Below are positions 17,735-26,318 of a stretch of DNA of 64,000 nucleotides, piece by piece. This DNA is from JAIOSM01 sp964565415 (GTDB lineage Bacteria > Desulfobacterota > Desulfobacteria > Desulfobacterales > Desulfobacteraceae). Below the pieces are notes generated by a model. It searched no databases. It saw only the letters and a program-made list of their open reading frames with translations, and was not told the DNA's origin. Position numbers and translations under genes: made by a program. The stretch spans positions 62,001 through 126,000 of the forward strand of contig CAZMEX010000001.1 of assembly GCA_964565415.1 (NCBI GenBank), written 5' to 3'. The first letter of the stretch is position 1, and the number at the start of each line of letters is the position of its first letter.

Positions 17735-18751
17735 ATGAATAACTCCCAACTTTTAATTTATAAATCTTCCAGAGGCAATATTAAAATAGATGTACGCCTG
17801 GAAAATGAGACCGTCTGGTTGACCCAGAAATTAATGGCTGAATTGTTTCAGGTAAAGCCTCAAAACATCACCATGCACCTGAAAAATATTTATGAAGAGG
17901 GGGAGCTGGAAGAAAAAACAACTTGTAAGGATTACTTACAAGTTCAAAAAGAGGGTAAACGTAAGATAAACCGGAAGCTAAGATTTTACAATCTTGATGC
18001 TATTATCTCCGTCGGTTACAGAATTAAATCACAAGTAGCAACTCAATTTAGAATTTGGGCAACAAAAACACTCAAAGAATATATCATTAAAGGCTTCACC
18101 CTCAATGATGAACGTTTTAGAACCGGCGATTCCATGAATTATTTTAATGAATTGCAAGATAGACTCAGGGAAATTCGTCTGTCCGAGCGGCTCTTTTATC
18201 AGAAGATCAAAGATATCTACACAACTAGCATTGATTATGACCCAACAGAAAAAAGAACTATTGAATTTTTTAAAGTAGTCCAAAACAAATTGCTTTGGGC
18301 AATTAGCAGACAAACAGCGGCTGAACTAATTTACAGAAGAGCAGATGCCTCTTTGCCTCTAATGGGAATGCAGTCTTATGATAAAAGTAATAAGGGTAAA
18401 ATCCTAAAAAGTGATGTTAGCATTGCTAAAAATTATCTGAACAAAGATGAGATAAAACTCCTTGGGTTACTGGTTGAACAATACCTTGCTTTTGCTGAAA
18501 CTATGGCTCAGCAACACGCACCAATGTATATGAAAGATTGGATTGTCAGGCTGGATAATATCCTTCAAATGAATGGTCGTGAATTATTAACTAATGCCGG
18601 AAAAATCAGCCATGAAATGGCTTTAGAGAAATCTAATCTCGAATTGAAGAAATATAAAGAAGGCAGGAAGAGGGTCGCCCATGAAAGTAACTTAAAAGAG
18701 TTAGAAAGAGATATAAAGCAGATAGAAAACAAGAATAAAAAGAAGCCATAA
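17735..18751 (+). CDS. RhuM-family protein
   Basis: The 338-residue protein matches the RhuM (virulence RhuM) family. Its N-terminal segment VWLTQKLMAELFQVKPQNITMHLKNI resembles a helix-turn-helix, and the middle has GYRIKSQVATQFRIWATKTLKEYIIKGF followed by a long helical C-terminus rich in Lys/Glu. The biochemical role of the family is not established. Its members often sit in defence islands and near restriction or toxin genes, which fits the neighbouring decayed defence gene 49 bp upstream. The frame is intact and of usual length. It may bind DNA, which is inference. Confidence 0.85.
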   Translation: MNNSQLLIYKSSRGNIKIDVRLENETVWLTQKLMAELFQVKPQNITMHLKNIYEEGELEEKTTCKDYLQVQKEGKRKINRKLRFYNLDAIISVGYRIKSQVATQFRIWATKTLKEYIIKGFTLNDERFRTGDSMNYFNELQDRLREIRLSERLFYQKIKDIYTTSIDYDPTEKRTIEFFKVVQNKLLWAISRQTAAELIYRRADASLPLMGMQSYDKSNKGKILKSDVSIAKNYLNKDEIKLLGLLVEQYLAFAETMAQQHAPMYMKDWIVRLDNILQMNGRELLTNAGKISHEMALEKSNLELKKYKEGRKRVAHESNLKELERDIKQIENKNKKKP

Positions 18752-18823
18752 AATTATTACCAAAGATGATATATCATTGATATCCAGCTCACAGCGGATA
18801 TGCGCAGTTTATTGTAAATAAAT

Positions 18824-20710
18824 TCAAAATCTGATATTTATTGAAGTGCCACCTGAATTCAGACAATCTTCCGGGGTGGTACATGCCTTGCACAGGCTTA
18901 CGTCACCGGGGCATATATCAGTATCTTTTGGAATGACTTTGCAGCGTTTTGAGTTGATGGTGATTTTGAAATTATACCGCTCGGAAAATATTTTAATTCT
19001 CAGGAGATCAAACCCTCTTCCTCCTGCATTAAAATCATAGGGATTTTTTGTTGAATAGTTTATGGATGCTGGAGATTCAGTGGATTCAGGAGGGCTGAAA
19101 TAATTTTCAAATATCAGGTGTAATTTCTCTTTTGTAAATCCAGTTCCATGATCTTTAATGGTTAAATCTACTAAATTGTCCCTGTTTTTTGTGGTGATCT
19201 CAATTCTGCTTTTATCCGGGGTGTTTTCTATTGCATTTCTTATAACCCCTTTTAATACAGTGGTGAGGATTTCAGATGGAATGTTAATAGGGTTAGTTTT
19301 ATTTATTTTGGTGGTTAAAATACATTTTCGATGCTTGAATTTTTCATCCATCTCTCCAATCAAGTTGGTCAAATGCTCATCTAAAGCCAAAGTTTCAGAT
19401 TGTATCTTTCTTGGACCAAAAAGCCTTGCAATGGTATCCTGGATGCTATTGATAATTTTATTGCTCTCGGTTTCATTTTCAATCAAGACTTCCAGTTCAT
19501 CTTTGCATGCATCAAGAAGTCTGTTCAGCATATTATAGGCCTTAAGGTCATTTTCCTTTAACATGTCTGCAACTTCATATTGTATTTCTAAAATTCTTTG
19601 AAGATTTCTCTCTCCTCTTTTAAAATTTTTTTCAATTGCCTGGTTTTCAAGACCCAATGCTGAAAATTTTTTAAACAGCAGCTTCATGGACGCGCTCAAA
19701 ACTGAAACAGGTGTTTTAAGTTCATGGGCAAGATGATGGATTACATTTTCTTTTGCGCGATTCAATGTTTTGAGTTCTTTATATGATTTTTTGAGCTTTT
19801 CATGTATTCTCGTATTTTCAATGGGTAATGCAATTGTACTTGCAACCATACTTAGAAGTTCAACATCTGTGTCATCAAATTCACCATGTTTTTTGTTAAC
19901 AACAGAAACCACACCAATTGTGTCGCTTTTCAGTTTAATGGGAACAGACAAGATACTTTTTGTAACAAGGTCTGTTTCATTGTCAACCTGTCGTAAGAAG
20001 TAAGAGCATTGAGAAACATCTGTGATGCAAATAGGTTCACCGGTTTTATAAACACGCCCGGAAACACCTTGATCTGCAGGGAATCTAATTTTTTTAAATT
20101 TTTTTTCAGATTCACGGTTTTTATAGTGGGCAGAAAAAAAATAGAGTTGATCTTTTGATTTGTCTGCAAGCAATATAAAAGAGCCTTCAATTGATATAAG
20201 TTTTTGAATCTCATTGTTCACAAAGGCGATGAGATTCCCAAGTTTTTTATATTGGTGAAGTGCCCTTGAGATTCTAAACATGATTTTATTGCTTTGGGCA
20301 TTTCGGTTTTCATCTGTCATATCTCTCAGTATCAATACTTGCCCTGCAGGTTTGTCATCTTCATCATACAAGATTGAACCATTGATCAATATATCTAAAA
20401 CTCTTTTGTCTTTGGTGTATCTCTGGGTTTCAAAGTCGTGGATTGAGCGGTTTTCAAATAACTTTTTTATGCCTTTTTTTGTCTGATCTATCAAGTGATC
20501 AGGAACAAACTTAATATTTTTTCCTTTTAACTCTTTCAGTGTCCATCCAAAAATTTTTTCAAATGCAGGATTAACATATTCAACCTTATATTCAAGGGTC
20601 AGTGCAAGTACCGGGTCCGGAAGGAACTTTAAAAGCGTGTTGAGTCGTTGTTGTGCAAGATGGCTTTTTTGATATAATTGCCGGGTTGATAATTTGTTTT
20701 TTAATTCCAT
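18824..20710 (-). CDS. Soluble PAS-GAF sensor histidine kinase with a cysteine-rich C-terminal tail
   Basis: The 628-residue protein has no membrane segment. Order: short coiled N-terminus; PAS domain (about 25-135, FLPDPVLALTLEYKVEYVNPAFEKIFGW); GAF domain (about 145-305, GVSGRVYKTGEPICITDV and SILSVPIKL); HisKA helix with the phosphoacceptor in HHLAHELKTPVSVLSASM near 335; HATPase with IRNAIENTPDKS, DHGTGF and GGRGFDLLRIKIF. A tail holds cysteines in the order RC, DICPGD, SLCKACTTPEDC and then NSGGTSINI. The tail could bind a metal or cluster. No response regulator is adjacent, so it is an orphan kinase with unknown input. Confidence 0.9.
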   Translation of the reverse strand: MELKNKLSTRQLYQKSHLAQQRLNTLLKFLPDPVLALTLEYKVEYVNPAFEKIFGWTLKELKGKNIKFVPDHLIDQTKKGIKKLFENRSIHDFETQRYTKDKRVLDILINGSILYDEDDKPAGQVLILRDMTDENRNAQSNKIMFRISRALHQYKKLGNLIAFVNNEIQKLISIEGSFILLADKSKDQLYFFSAHYKNRESEKKFKKIRFPADQGVSGRVYKTGEPICITDVSQCSYFLRQVDNETDLVTKSILSVPIKLKSDTIGVVSVVNKKHGEFDDTDVELLSMVASTIALPIENTRIHEKLKKSYKELKTLNRAKENVIHHLAHELKTPVSVLSASMKLLFKKFSALGLENQAIEKNFKRGERNLQRILEIQYEVADMLKENDLKAYNMLNRLLDACKDELEVLIENETESNKIINSIQDTIARLFGPRKIQSETLALDEHLTNLIGEMDEKFKHRKCILTTKINKTNPINIPSEILTTVLKGVIRNAIENTPDKSRIEITTKNRDNLVDLTIKDHGTGFTKEKLHLIFENYFSPPESTESPASINYSTKNPYDFNAGGRGFDLLRIKIFSERYNFKITINSKRCKVIPKDTDICPGDVSLCKACTTPEDCLNSGGTSINIRF

Positions 20711-20955
20711 TTACAAGCCTTGAAAAATTATTTTTACTAATATAAACACTTATACCTGTAATGTGTATGTTTTTTCAAGAAAAGATTGAATTTGCTTATG
20801 ATTTTGCCAGTATTATTCAAATGGTAAGTTTAAATAAAACTCTTTTTTTTTGTACATAACCTGATATACTGTTGAAATATAATTTTTTAATACAATATAG
20901 CCTCCTGATAAAACAGAAGGTGAGCCTAGACAGAAATATAGGGAAATTGAGCATT

Positions 20956-21831
20956 ATGCATCGTAAATTGAATATATTAAAAAGTCTCATCTTGGTTTTT
21001 GTTGCTTGCTGCATGCTTGCCTTGTCAGGTTGCTCTGCAATTGTCTCATCTGCTTTATCCGGCGTAGTGGATGATCTTTCCACAACAATACTTAATAGCA
21101 ATGATCTTGAAATGGTGGAAGCAGGCGCTCCTGCATATCTTTTAATGATTGACAGCTTTGTTAAAGAAGACTCTGACAATGCAGAGATGTTGATGTCTGC
21201 AGCACTCCTCTATACAGCTTATGCTGATACTTTTGTTAGCGATAAACAAAGAGCTCGAAAATTAGCTGATAAAGCGTTTGATTATGCAAGCCGAGCTCTC
21301 TGTTCAAAAAATGCCAATGGCTGCTCTTTAAATCATATTGATTATGAGAAATTTAAAACAGTGATCAGCAAAATGGATCATGACGATATTCCTCTCCTTT
21401 TCACCCTGGGCAGCTCATGGGCAAGCTGGATTAAAGCCAATAGTAACGATTTTAATGCTGTAGCAGATATTTCACGTATTGAGATCATAATGGAGCGTGT
21501 TGTTGAGCTTGATGAAACCTATAAAGACGGCTCTGCATTGCTTTATTTGGGAATGCTTGCCACTTTACTTCCACCTGCGCTGGGAGGGCAGCCTGAAAAA
21601 GGGCGACAATATTTTGAAAAAGCAATCAAAATCAGCCAGGGTAAAAATTTAATGATTAAAGTTGTCCTGGCAAAACAGTATGCAAGATTAATATTTGATC
21701 GTAAACTGCATGATAAACTGCTCAAGGATGTTCTAAAGGAAGACCCTGATGCTCCGGGCTATACACTTATTAATACATATGCTCAAAAAAAGGCAAAAGA
21801 GTTGCTGGAGAGTGCTGATGAGTATTTCTAA
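20956..21831 (+). CDS. TRAP transporter-associated TatT lipoprotein
   Basis: The 291-residue protein has a lipoprotein signal (ILVFVACCMLALSGC with the lipobox Cys near residue 26). The rest is largely alpha-helical and TPR-like, as in TatT, the periplasmic T component that binds TRAP substrate proteins in Treponema. The ATG at 20956 puts the signal peptide at the N-terminus; an in-frame ATG at 20872 would add 28 residues and bury it. It precedes dctP by 31 bp, the standard TatT-DctPQM layout. The ligand is unknown. Confidence 0.85.
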   Translation: MHRKLNILKSLILVFVACCMLALSGCSAIVSSALSGVVDDLSTTILNSNDLEMVEAGAPAYLLMIDSFVKEDSDNAEMLMSAALLYTAYADTFVSDKQRARKLADKAFDYASRALCSKNANGCSLNHIDYEKFKTVISKMDHDDIPLLFTLGSSWASWIKANSNDFNAVADISRIEIIMERVVELDETYKDGSALLYLGMLATLLPPALGGQPEKGRQYFEKAIKISQGKNLMIKVVLAKQYARLIFDRKLHDKLLKDVLKEDPDAPGYTLINTYAQKKAKELLESADEYF

Positions 21832-21862
21832 CCATATAATATAATTATCTGCGGAGAAAATT

Positions 21863-22888
21863 ATGAAATTCAGATGCTGTTATTTTGTTTTCCTTAAAAA
21901 ATTTCTATTGATGTTATCTATCCTTTTAGTTGCTTCCAATGGATACTCTGTAACTTTTAAAATTGCTACAATTTCTCCTGAAGGTTCCATGTGGATGGTA
22001 AAAATGAGAGAAGGTGCAAAAAAAGTCCTTGAGAAAACAGATAATCGTGTTCGTTTCAAATTTTACCCTGGTGGAGTAATGGGTAATGATAAAGATGTGT
22101 ACCGTAAAATACGTATTAACCAGCTCCAGGGAGGAACATTTCCCGGTGGAGGTCTTACCAGATTTTTTCCAGGTTGCCAGATATATGGTCAGCTTATGAA
22201 ATTCAGCTCAATTGCTGAAGTTAATTACGTAAGAAAATATATGGATAAGTATATAGTTGATGGACTTGAAAAAGCAGGATTGATAACATTTGGACTGGCA
22301 GGAGGTGGGTTTGCCTATATTATGTCCACTGACCCTGTGGAAACTGTTCACGATTTACGCAGACAAAAGGTTTGGATACCTGATAATGGAGAAGTTATAA
22401 CAGATGATATCAAGGCTTTTGGTATTAATCCAATTCCTCTGTCGCTGGTAAATGTAAAACCAAGTATGCAGACCGGGGTAATTGATACCATTGCAACATC
22501 TCCTGTGGGAGCTATTATTCTTCAGTGGCATACAGAGGTCAGTTACTTGATTGATATGCCATTTGTATACCTTTTTGCTGCCCTTGCAATCAATAAAAAA
22601 TCTTTTTTAAAAATTTCAGAGCAGGACAGAAAAGTTGTAAAAACTGAAATGGGAAAAGTTTTTAAAGAGATTGGAGAACAGAACATTATTGATAATAATA
22701 AAGCATTGCAAGCTTTAAAAAATCAGGGTATTAAATTTATTTCACCATCTAAAGATGCTTTGAACGAATGGCGTTCCAGGGCAGCAAAAGGCTCAAAGCT
22801 GAAAATTAAATCAGGTGTTATAAATAAAGATGCTGCAGCATCCCTTGACAAATATATAGCTGAATATAAAGCTTCAAAAAAAGATTAA
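21863..22888 (+). CDS. dctP: TRAP transporter periplasmic solute-binding protein (DctP family)
   Basis: The 341-residue protein has an N-terminal signal (FLKKFLLMLSILLVASNGYS). The mature part begins FKIATISPEGSMWM, and PGGVMGNDKD and GLAGGGFAYIMS are typical of DctP proteins. The arginine that usually clamps a carboxylate would lie in the central region, but the substrate cannot be named from sequence. GGAG precedes the ATG. It works with the DctQ and DctM homologues immediately downstream and probably with TatT upstream. Confidence 0.9.
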   Translation: MKFRCCYFVFLKKFLLMLSILLVASNGYSVTFKIATISPEGSMWMVKMREGAKKVLEKTDNRVRFKFYPGGVMGNDKDVYRKIRINQLQGGTFPGGGLTRFFPGCQIYGQLMKFSSIAEVNYVRKYMDKYIVDGLEKAGLITFGLAGGGFAYIMSTDPVETVHDLRRQKVWIPDNGEVITDDIKAFGINPIPLSLVNVKPSMQTGVIDTIATSPVGAIILQWHTEVSYLIDMPFVYLFAALAINKKSFLKISEQDRKVVKTEMGKVFKEIGEQNIIDNNKALQALKNQGIKFISPSKDALNEWRSRAAKGSKLKIKSGVINKDAAASLDKYIAEYKASKKD

Positions 22889-22896
22889 TATTATAT

Positions 22897-23382
22897 ATGA
22901 AAAATAAGGTTATTACCCTGCTCCATAAAATAGAAGACAGCATCCTTATTGGAGTTTTATCATCCATGCTTTTAATGGCAGTCCTGCAAATTTTTTTGAG
23001 AAATTTTTTCTCTTCAGGTATTGTATGGGGGGATGCTTTTGTGCGAGTTCTTGTACTCTGGGTGGGTCTATTGGGAGCAATGATAGCAACCAGGAACAAT
23101 AACCATATTAACATAGATATATTATCAAGATTTCTTCCGAAAAAATCCAAGACTATTTCACAATTTATTGTTCAACTGTTTGCAGCTTTTGTATGTGCTG
23201 TCATGACATGGCTCTCTTTAAAATTTGTACTCATGGAGATGGGATTTGGAATGAACGCATTTGCCAGTGTGCCTGCATGGGTGTGTGAAGCGATAATACC
23301 CATTGCCTTTGCAGTTATCTGTTTCAGATACTGCATATTATCAACAACAAGCTTTTTAAATTTAATAAGATCAAAATCTTAA
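22897..23382 (+). CDS. dctQ: TRAP transporter small membrane subunit (DctQ family)
   Basis: The 161-residue protein has four predicted membrane helices and the family features SSGIVWGDAFVRVLVLWVGL and AMIATRNNNHINID in the first half. It couples the binding protein to DctM. It starts 8 bp after dctP and its stop directly abuts the dctM start, so the three are co-transcribed. Confidence 0.92.
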   Translation: MKNKVITLLHKIEDSILIGVLSSMLLMAVLQIFLRNFFSSGIVWGDAFVRVLVLWVGLLGAMIATRNNNHINIDILSRFLPKKSKTISQFIVQLFAAFVCAVMTWLSLKFVLMEMGFGMNAFASVPAWVCEAIIPIAFAVICFRYCILSTTSFLNLIRSKS

Positions 23383-24663
23383 ATGATATATCTTTTCATC
23401 ACCATATTAATTTTATTAGCGCTATTGGGAGCACCTCTTTTCACCATTATTATTGTTGGTGCCATGGCAGGTTTTTATACTTCTGAAATTGATCTTTCAG
23501 TTATAGCAATAGAACTTTATCGTCTTTCTGATACGCCTGTTTTACTTGCTCTTCCTCTGTTTACACTTGCAGGATATATTCTTTCTGAAAGTAATACTTC
23601 CCAACGCCTTGTTAGACTCACCAGAGCATTCCTGGGCTGGATGCCAGGAGGACTTGCCTTTGTCTCCTTTGTTATCTGTGCTTTTTTTACAGCATTTACC
23701 GGTGCTTCAGGGGTTACGATTGTTGCACTTGGTGCTTTGCTGTACCCTGCTTTAAAGCAGGCAGGATACAAAGACGAGTTCAGCCTTGGACTTGTAACCA
23801 CATCTGGAAGCCTGGGGCTTTTACTGCCTCCATCTCTGCCATTGATCCTTTATGGTGTTATTGCACAGCAAATGGGAGTTGGTCCTGCATTTGCCATTGG
23901 TGATCTTTTTGTAGCAGGGATTCTTCCAGCCTTTTTGATGATTGTAATGCTTTCTGCTTACAGCCTCTTTGTAAATCGGAAAAATCCCATACCTTTAACT
24001 AAATTTTCAGGAAAAACTGCTTTAAAAACAATTAAGGAATCAGCCTGGGAAATCCCCCTGCCATTTTTTGTTCTTGGTGGGATCTACAGTGGTTTCTTTG
24101 TCATATCTGAAGCTGCTGCTGTTACAGCTTTATATGTAATTATAGTTGAAGTTTTTATTTATAAAGAGATTAAACTTTCAAAAGTTCCTGATATAATGCG
24201 TGATTCCATGGTTATGGTCGGTGGAATTTTGTTAATACTAGGGGTTTCACTGGCACTTACTAATTATATTGTTGATATCCAGGCACCAATGAAATTATTT
24301 GAGCTTTGTCAAACCTTTGTAACTGACAAGCTGGTGTTCTTAATTTTATTAAATATTTTTCTGTTAATCCTTGGTGCCATACTTGATATTTTTTCTGCCA
24401 TTATCATAATGGTACCCCTTATTCTTCCTGTAGCAGTGGGTTATGATATCAACCCTGTTCATCTTGGCATTATTTTTCTTGCAAATATGCAGATCGGGTA
24501 TTTTACTCCGCCGGTTGGCATGAACTTGTTCATTGCAAGTTATCGTTTTGAAAAACCCATTGTTGAAGTATATAAAGCAACAATTCCATTTATGCTTGTT
24601 TTGCTCCTGACAGTACTTATCATCACATACTGGCCAACCTTGAGTCTCTTTTTTCTGCCCTGA
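23383..24663 (+). CDS. dctM: TRAP transporter large membrane subunit (DctM family)
   Basis: The 426-residue, roughly 12-helix protein has the DctM signatures LALPLFTLAGYILSES, FTAFTGASGVTIVALGALLYP and SGSLGLLLPPSLPLILYG. It forms the Na+-driven channel component for unidentified organic acid uptake. It lies directly after dctQ. The operon ends here, facing the convergent HEAT-repeat gene only 8 bp away, with no clear terminator between them. Confidence 0.93.
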   Translation: MIYLFITILILLALLGAPLFTIIIVGAMAGFYTSEIDLSVIAIELYRLSDTPVLLALPLFTLAGYILSESNTSQRLVRLTRAFLGWMPGGLAFVSFVICAFFTAFTGASGVTIVALGALLYPALKQAGYKDEFSLGLVTTSGSLGLLLPPSLPLILYGVIAQQMGVGPAFAIGDLFVAGILPAFLMIVMLSAYSLFVNRKNPIPLTKFSGKTALKTIKESAWEIPLPFFVLGGIYSGFFVISEAAAVTALYVIIVEVFIYKEIKLSKVPDIMRDSMVMVGGILLILGVSLALTNYIVDIQAPMKLFELCQTFVTDKLVFLILLNIFLLILGAILDIFSAIIIMVPLILPVAVGYDINPVHLGIIFLANMQIGYFTPPVGMNLFIASYRFEKPIVEVYKATIPFMLVLLLTVLIITYWPTLSLFFLP

Positions 24664-24671
24664 TTGGACTT

Positions 24672-26009
24672 TCAATCATTGGCTTCTCTATATTTGTTTT
24701 CAATTATCCATCTTTGATAAGCTTTATAAGCATGATATTGAATATACCAGTTATCACTCTCTTTGATTATTTTTTTAAATAGAAGGAATGGTTTTTCTGT
24801 TGGATCAATTTGAGATAAAGCATTTAGTGCAGCACATTGTACATTTACAGACTCATCTTTTACAAGAATATTCAGAGTTTTTATATTTTGTTTATTAGAA
24901 GATACACCTAGAGTGTTGGCAAGCCAATATCTTTCAGTTTTTCCACCCTTAAGAAGTTCAGGAATAACATCTGAAAGCTTTTCAATATTGAATTTTTTAT
25001 TACTGATAACACGCATGCCCTGCACCCTTGTAGCTGATCTCTCGGAAAAAAGCATTTTTTCAGCTGCTTCATAATCAATCGGGTTTAAAATTTCCGGATT
25101 AAGATAAAAAAGCAGCACAACTATTAATAAGGTTGTAATGGTATTTGATATGATATTAGAATTCTTGGAATCTGTAATAATTAGAAAGATAAAAAACAGT
25201 AAAAAATATATAATAAAAAAAGCAAGAATAGGAATACCGGGCATTACTCCAAGGGAATAAAACAGTCTTAAAAATTTGTAAGAATCTGTTTTGCTGGAAT
25301 ATAAAGTAAGGTAATCGTCAGGGTTTTCAAGAAATTTTTCCACGGTTGTTTCTAATATAATCTTATTTTTATGTTTAAATAAAAGTTGTTTCACATGTTT
25401 TTTTTCAATAATCAGTGCACTGTCTAATTTTTTATCAATTGCCAGCCAGCCGTATTTGAAGAGAGTTTTTTTTAAGTTTGAGTTGTTTTTAATTTCAGGA
25501 TCTATCCAGTATGGTTTTACCTGTTTTTGTTTAGAACTTTTAAAGGTTTCAGTAGCATGTAATGAGTATTTATAATAAAAATTATTTATACTTTCACCAA
25601 GTTTATTTGAAAACAAAAAAGAGTCACTGATTCTTGGAAACAGATCTTTTTCTTCATAGGTATAAAGAGTTGTGCCTATAAACGTCAAAGAAATCAATAT
25701 TGGTATGGATATTTCAATGATTTGAAAAAAGGAGTCTCCATTAATAAAAAGAGTAGACATGAAAAAAGAGATTAAAAAGGCAATAATCATACCTGCTGTA
25801 AAAGTTAGAAAATATGATGCAAAAAGAGTGGTTTTAAAGTCAAGCAGAGATGAGAGGGTTATCTTATTGGGTGTAACAATATGACCTGCATCATTTAAAA
25901 GCAAAGTTGTAAAATAGAGGTGCTGATTTGAAATTTGTGTAAGGTAGTAAGATAAAAATCCTGAAAATATTAGAACTATCAAAAATGTTATAATAAATGC
26001 TTTTCTCAT
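24672..26009 (-). CDS. Membrane protein with C-terminal HEAT-like repeats
   Basis: I do not recognise a named family for this 445-residue protein. An N-terminal helix (FIITFLIVLIFSGFLSYYL) precedes two further membrane helices near 60-130, a soluble loop of about 130 residues, and two or three helices near 255-305 (FFIIYFLLFFIFLIIT). The last 130 residues form repeated helix pairs such as RVQGMRVISNKKF, LANTLGVSSNKQ and VQCAALNALSQID, which look like HEAT/armadillo repeats. It lies downstream of the qrc genes on the same strand but beyond a terminator. A TATAAT at 26016-26021 on the minus strand may supply its own promoter. Confidence 0.7.
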   Translation of the reverse strand: MRKAFIITFLIVLIFSGFLSYYLTQISNQHLYFTTLLLNDAGHIVTPNKITLSSLLDFKTTLFASYFLTFTAGMIIAFLISFFMSTLFINGDSFFQIIEISIPILISLTFIGTTLYTYEEKDLFPRISDSFLFSNKLGESINNFYYKYSLHATETFKSSKQKQVKPYWIDPEIKNNSNLKKTLFKYGWLAIDKKLDSALIIEKKHVKQLLFKHKNKIILETTVEKFLENPDDYLTLYSSKTDSYKFLRLFYSLGVMPGIPILAFFIIYFLLFFIFLIITDSKNSNIISNTITTLLIVVLLFYLNPEILNPIDYEAAEKMLFSERSATRVQGMRVISNKKFNIEKLSDVIPELLKGGKTERYWLANTLGVSSNKQNIKTLNILVKDESVNVQCAALNALSQIDPTEKPFLLFKKIIKESDNWYIQYHAYKAYQRWIIENKYREAND

Positions 26010-26033
26010 TGGTTTATTATACAGAAAATTTAT

Positions 26034-26082
26034 AAAAAAAGCGTATTTAAAATTGCAGCTTACACCTAAATACGCTTTTTAA
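26034..26082 (-). terminator. Bidirectional-type terminator at the end of the qrc operon
   Basis: AAAAGCGTATTTA (26037-26049) and TAAATACGCTTTT (26067-26079) form a 13-bp stem, with A-rich and T-rich flanks that give a T run on the minus strand. It lies between the small qrc-linked ORF and the HEAT-repeat gene. Confidence 0.8.
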
Positions 26083-26114
26083 TATATAAACTAAATTTTT
26101 ACAAAATTATAATA

Positions 26115-26273
26115 TCAATGCTCTTCTGACTTTTCACCCCAGATTGTGTCATAGAGTGATTTTAATATGACATAAGTCATGCCCATTCCAAGTATTGATA
26201 CAGCATACCAGAGACCGCCAAAAAAAATTAGATGTCCTGCATCCCATGCCCACTCAAAACTAAAAGGAAACAT
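26115..26273 (-). CDS. 52-residue single-span membrane peptide linked to qrc
   Basis: The ORF begins MFPFSFEWAWDAGHLIFFGG and ends GEKSEEH. A hydrophobic span (HLIFFGGLWYAVSILGMGMTY) is bordered by an amphipathic aromatic N-terminus and a charged C-terminus. A purine-rich CGGGG lies about 10 bases upstream on the minus strand. It follows qrcD by 45 bp and precedes the operon terminator, so it is probably translated with the complex. I infer an accessory subunit of the quinone reductase. I know of no assigned function. Confidence 0.7.
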   Translation of the reverse strand: MFPFSFEWAWDAGHLIFFGGLWYAVSILGMGMTYVILKSLYDTIWGEKSEEH

Positions 26274-26318
26274 AATTAATCCCCGTTATTATAAAATTAA
26301 TATTTATTCTTAAGCTTT

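Noticed and set aside
20872..20955. N-terminal extension of the TatT lipoprotein
   Set aside because: It would place 28 residues before a clear lipoprotein signal peptide and has no good ribosome site.
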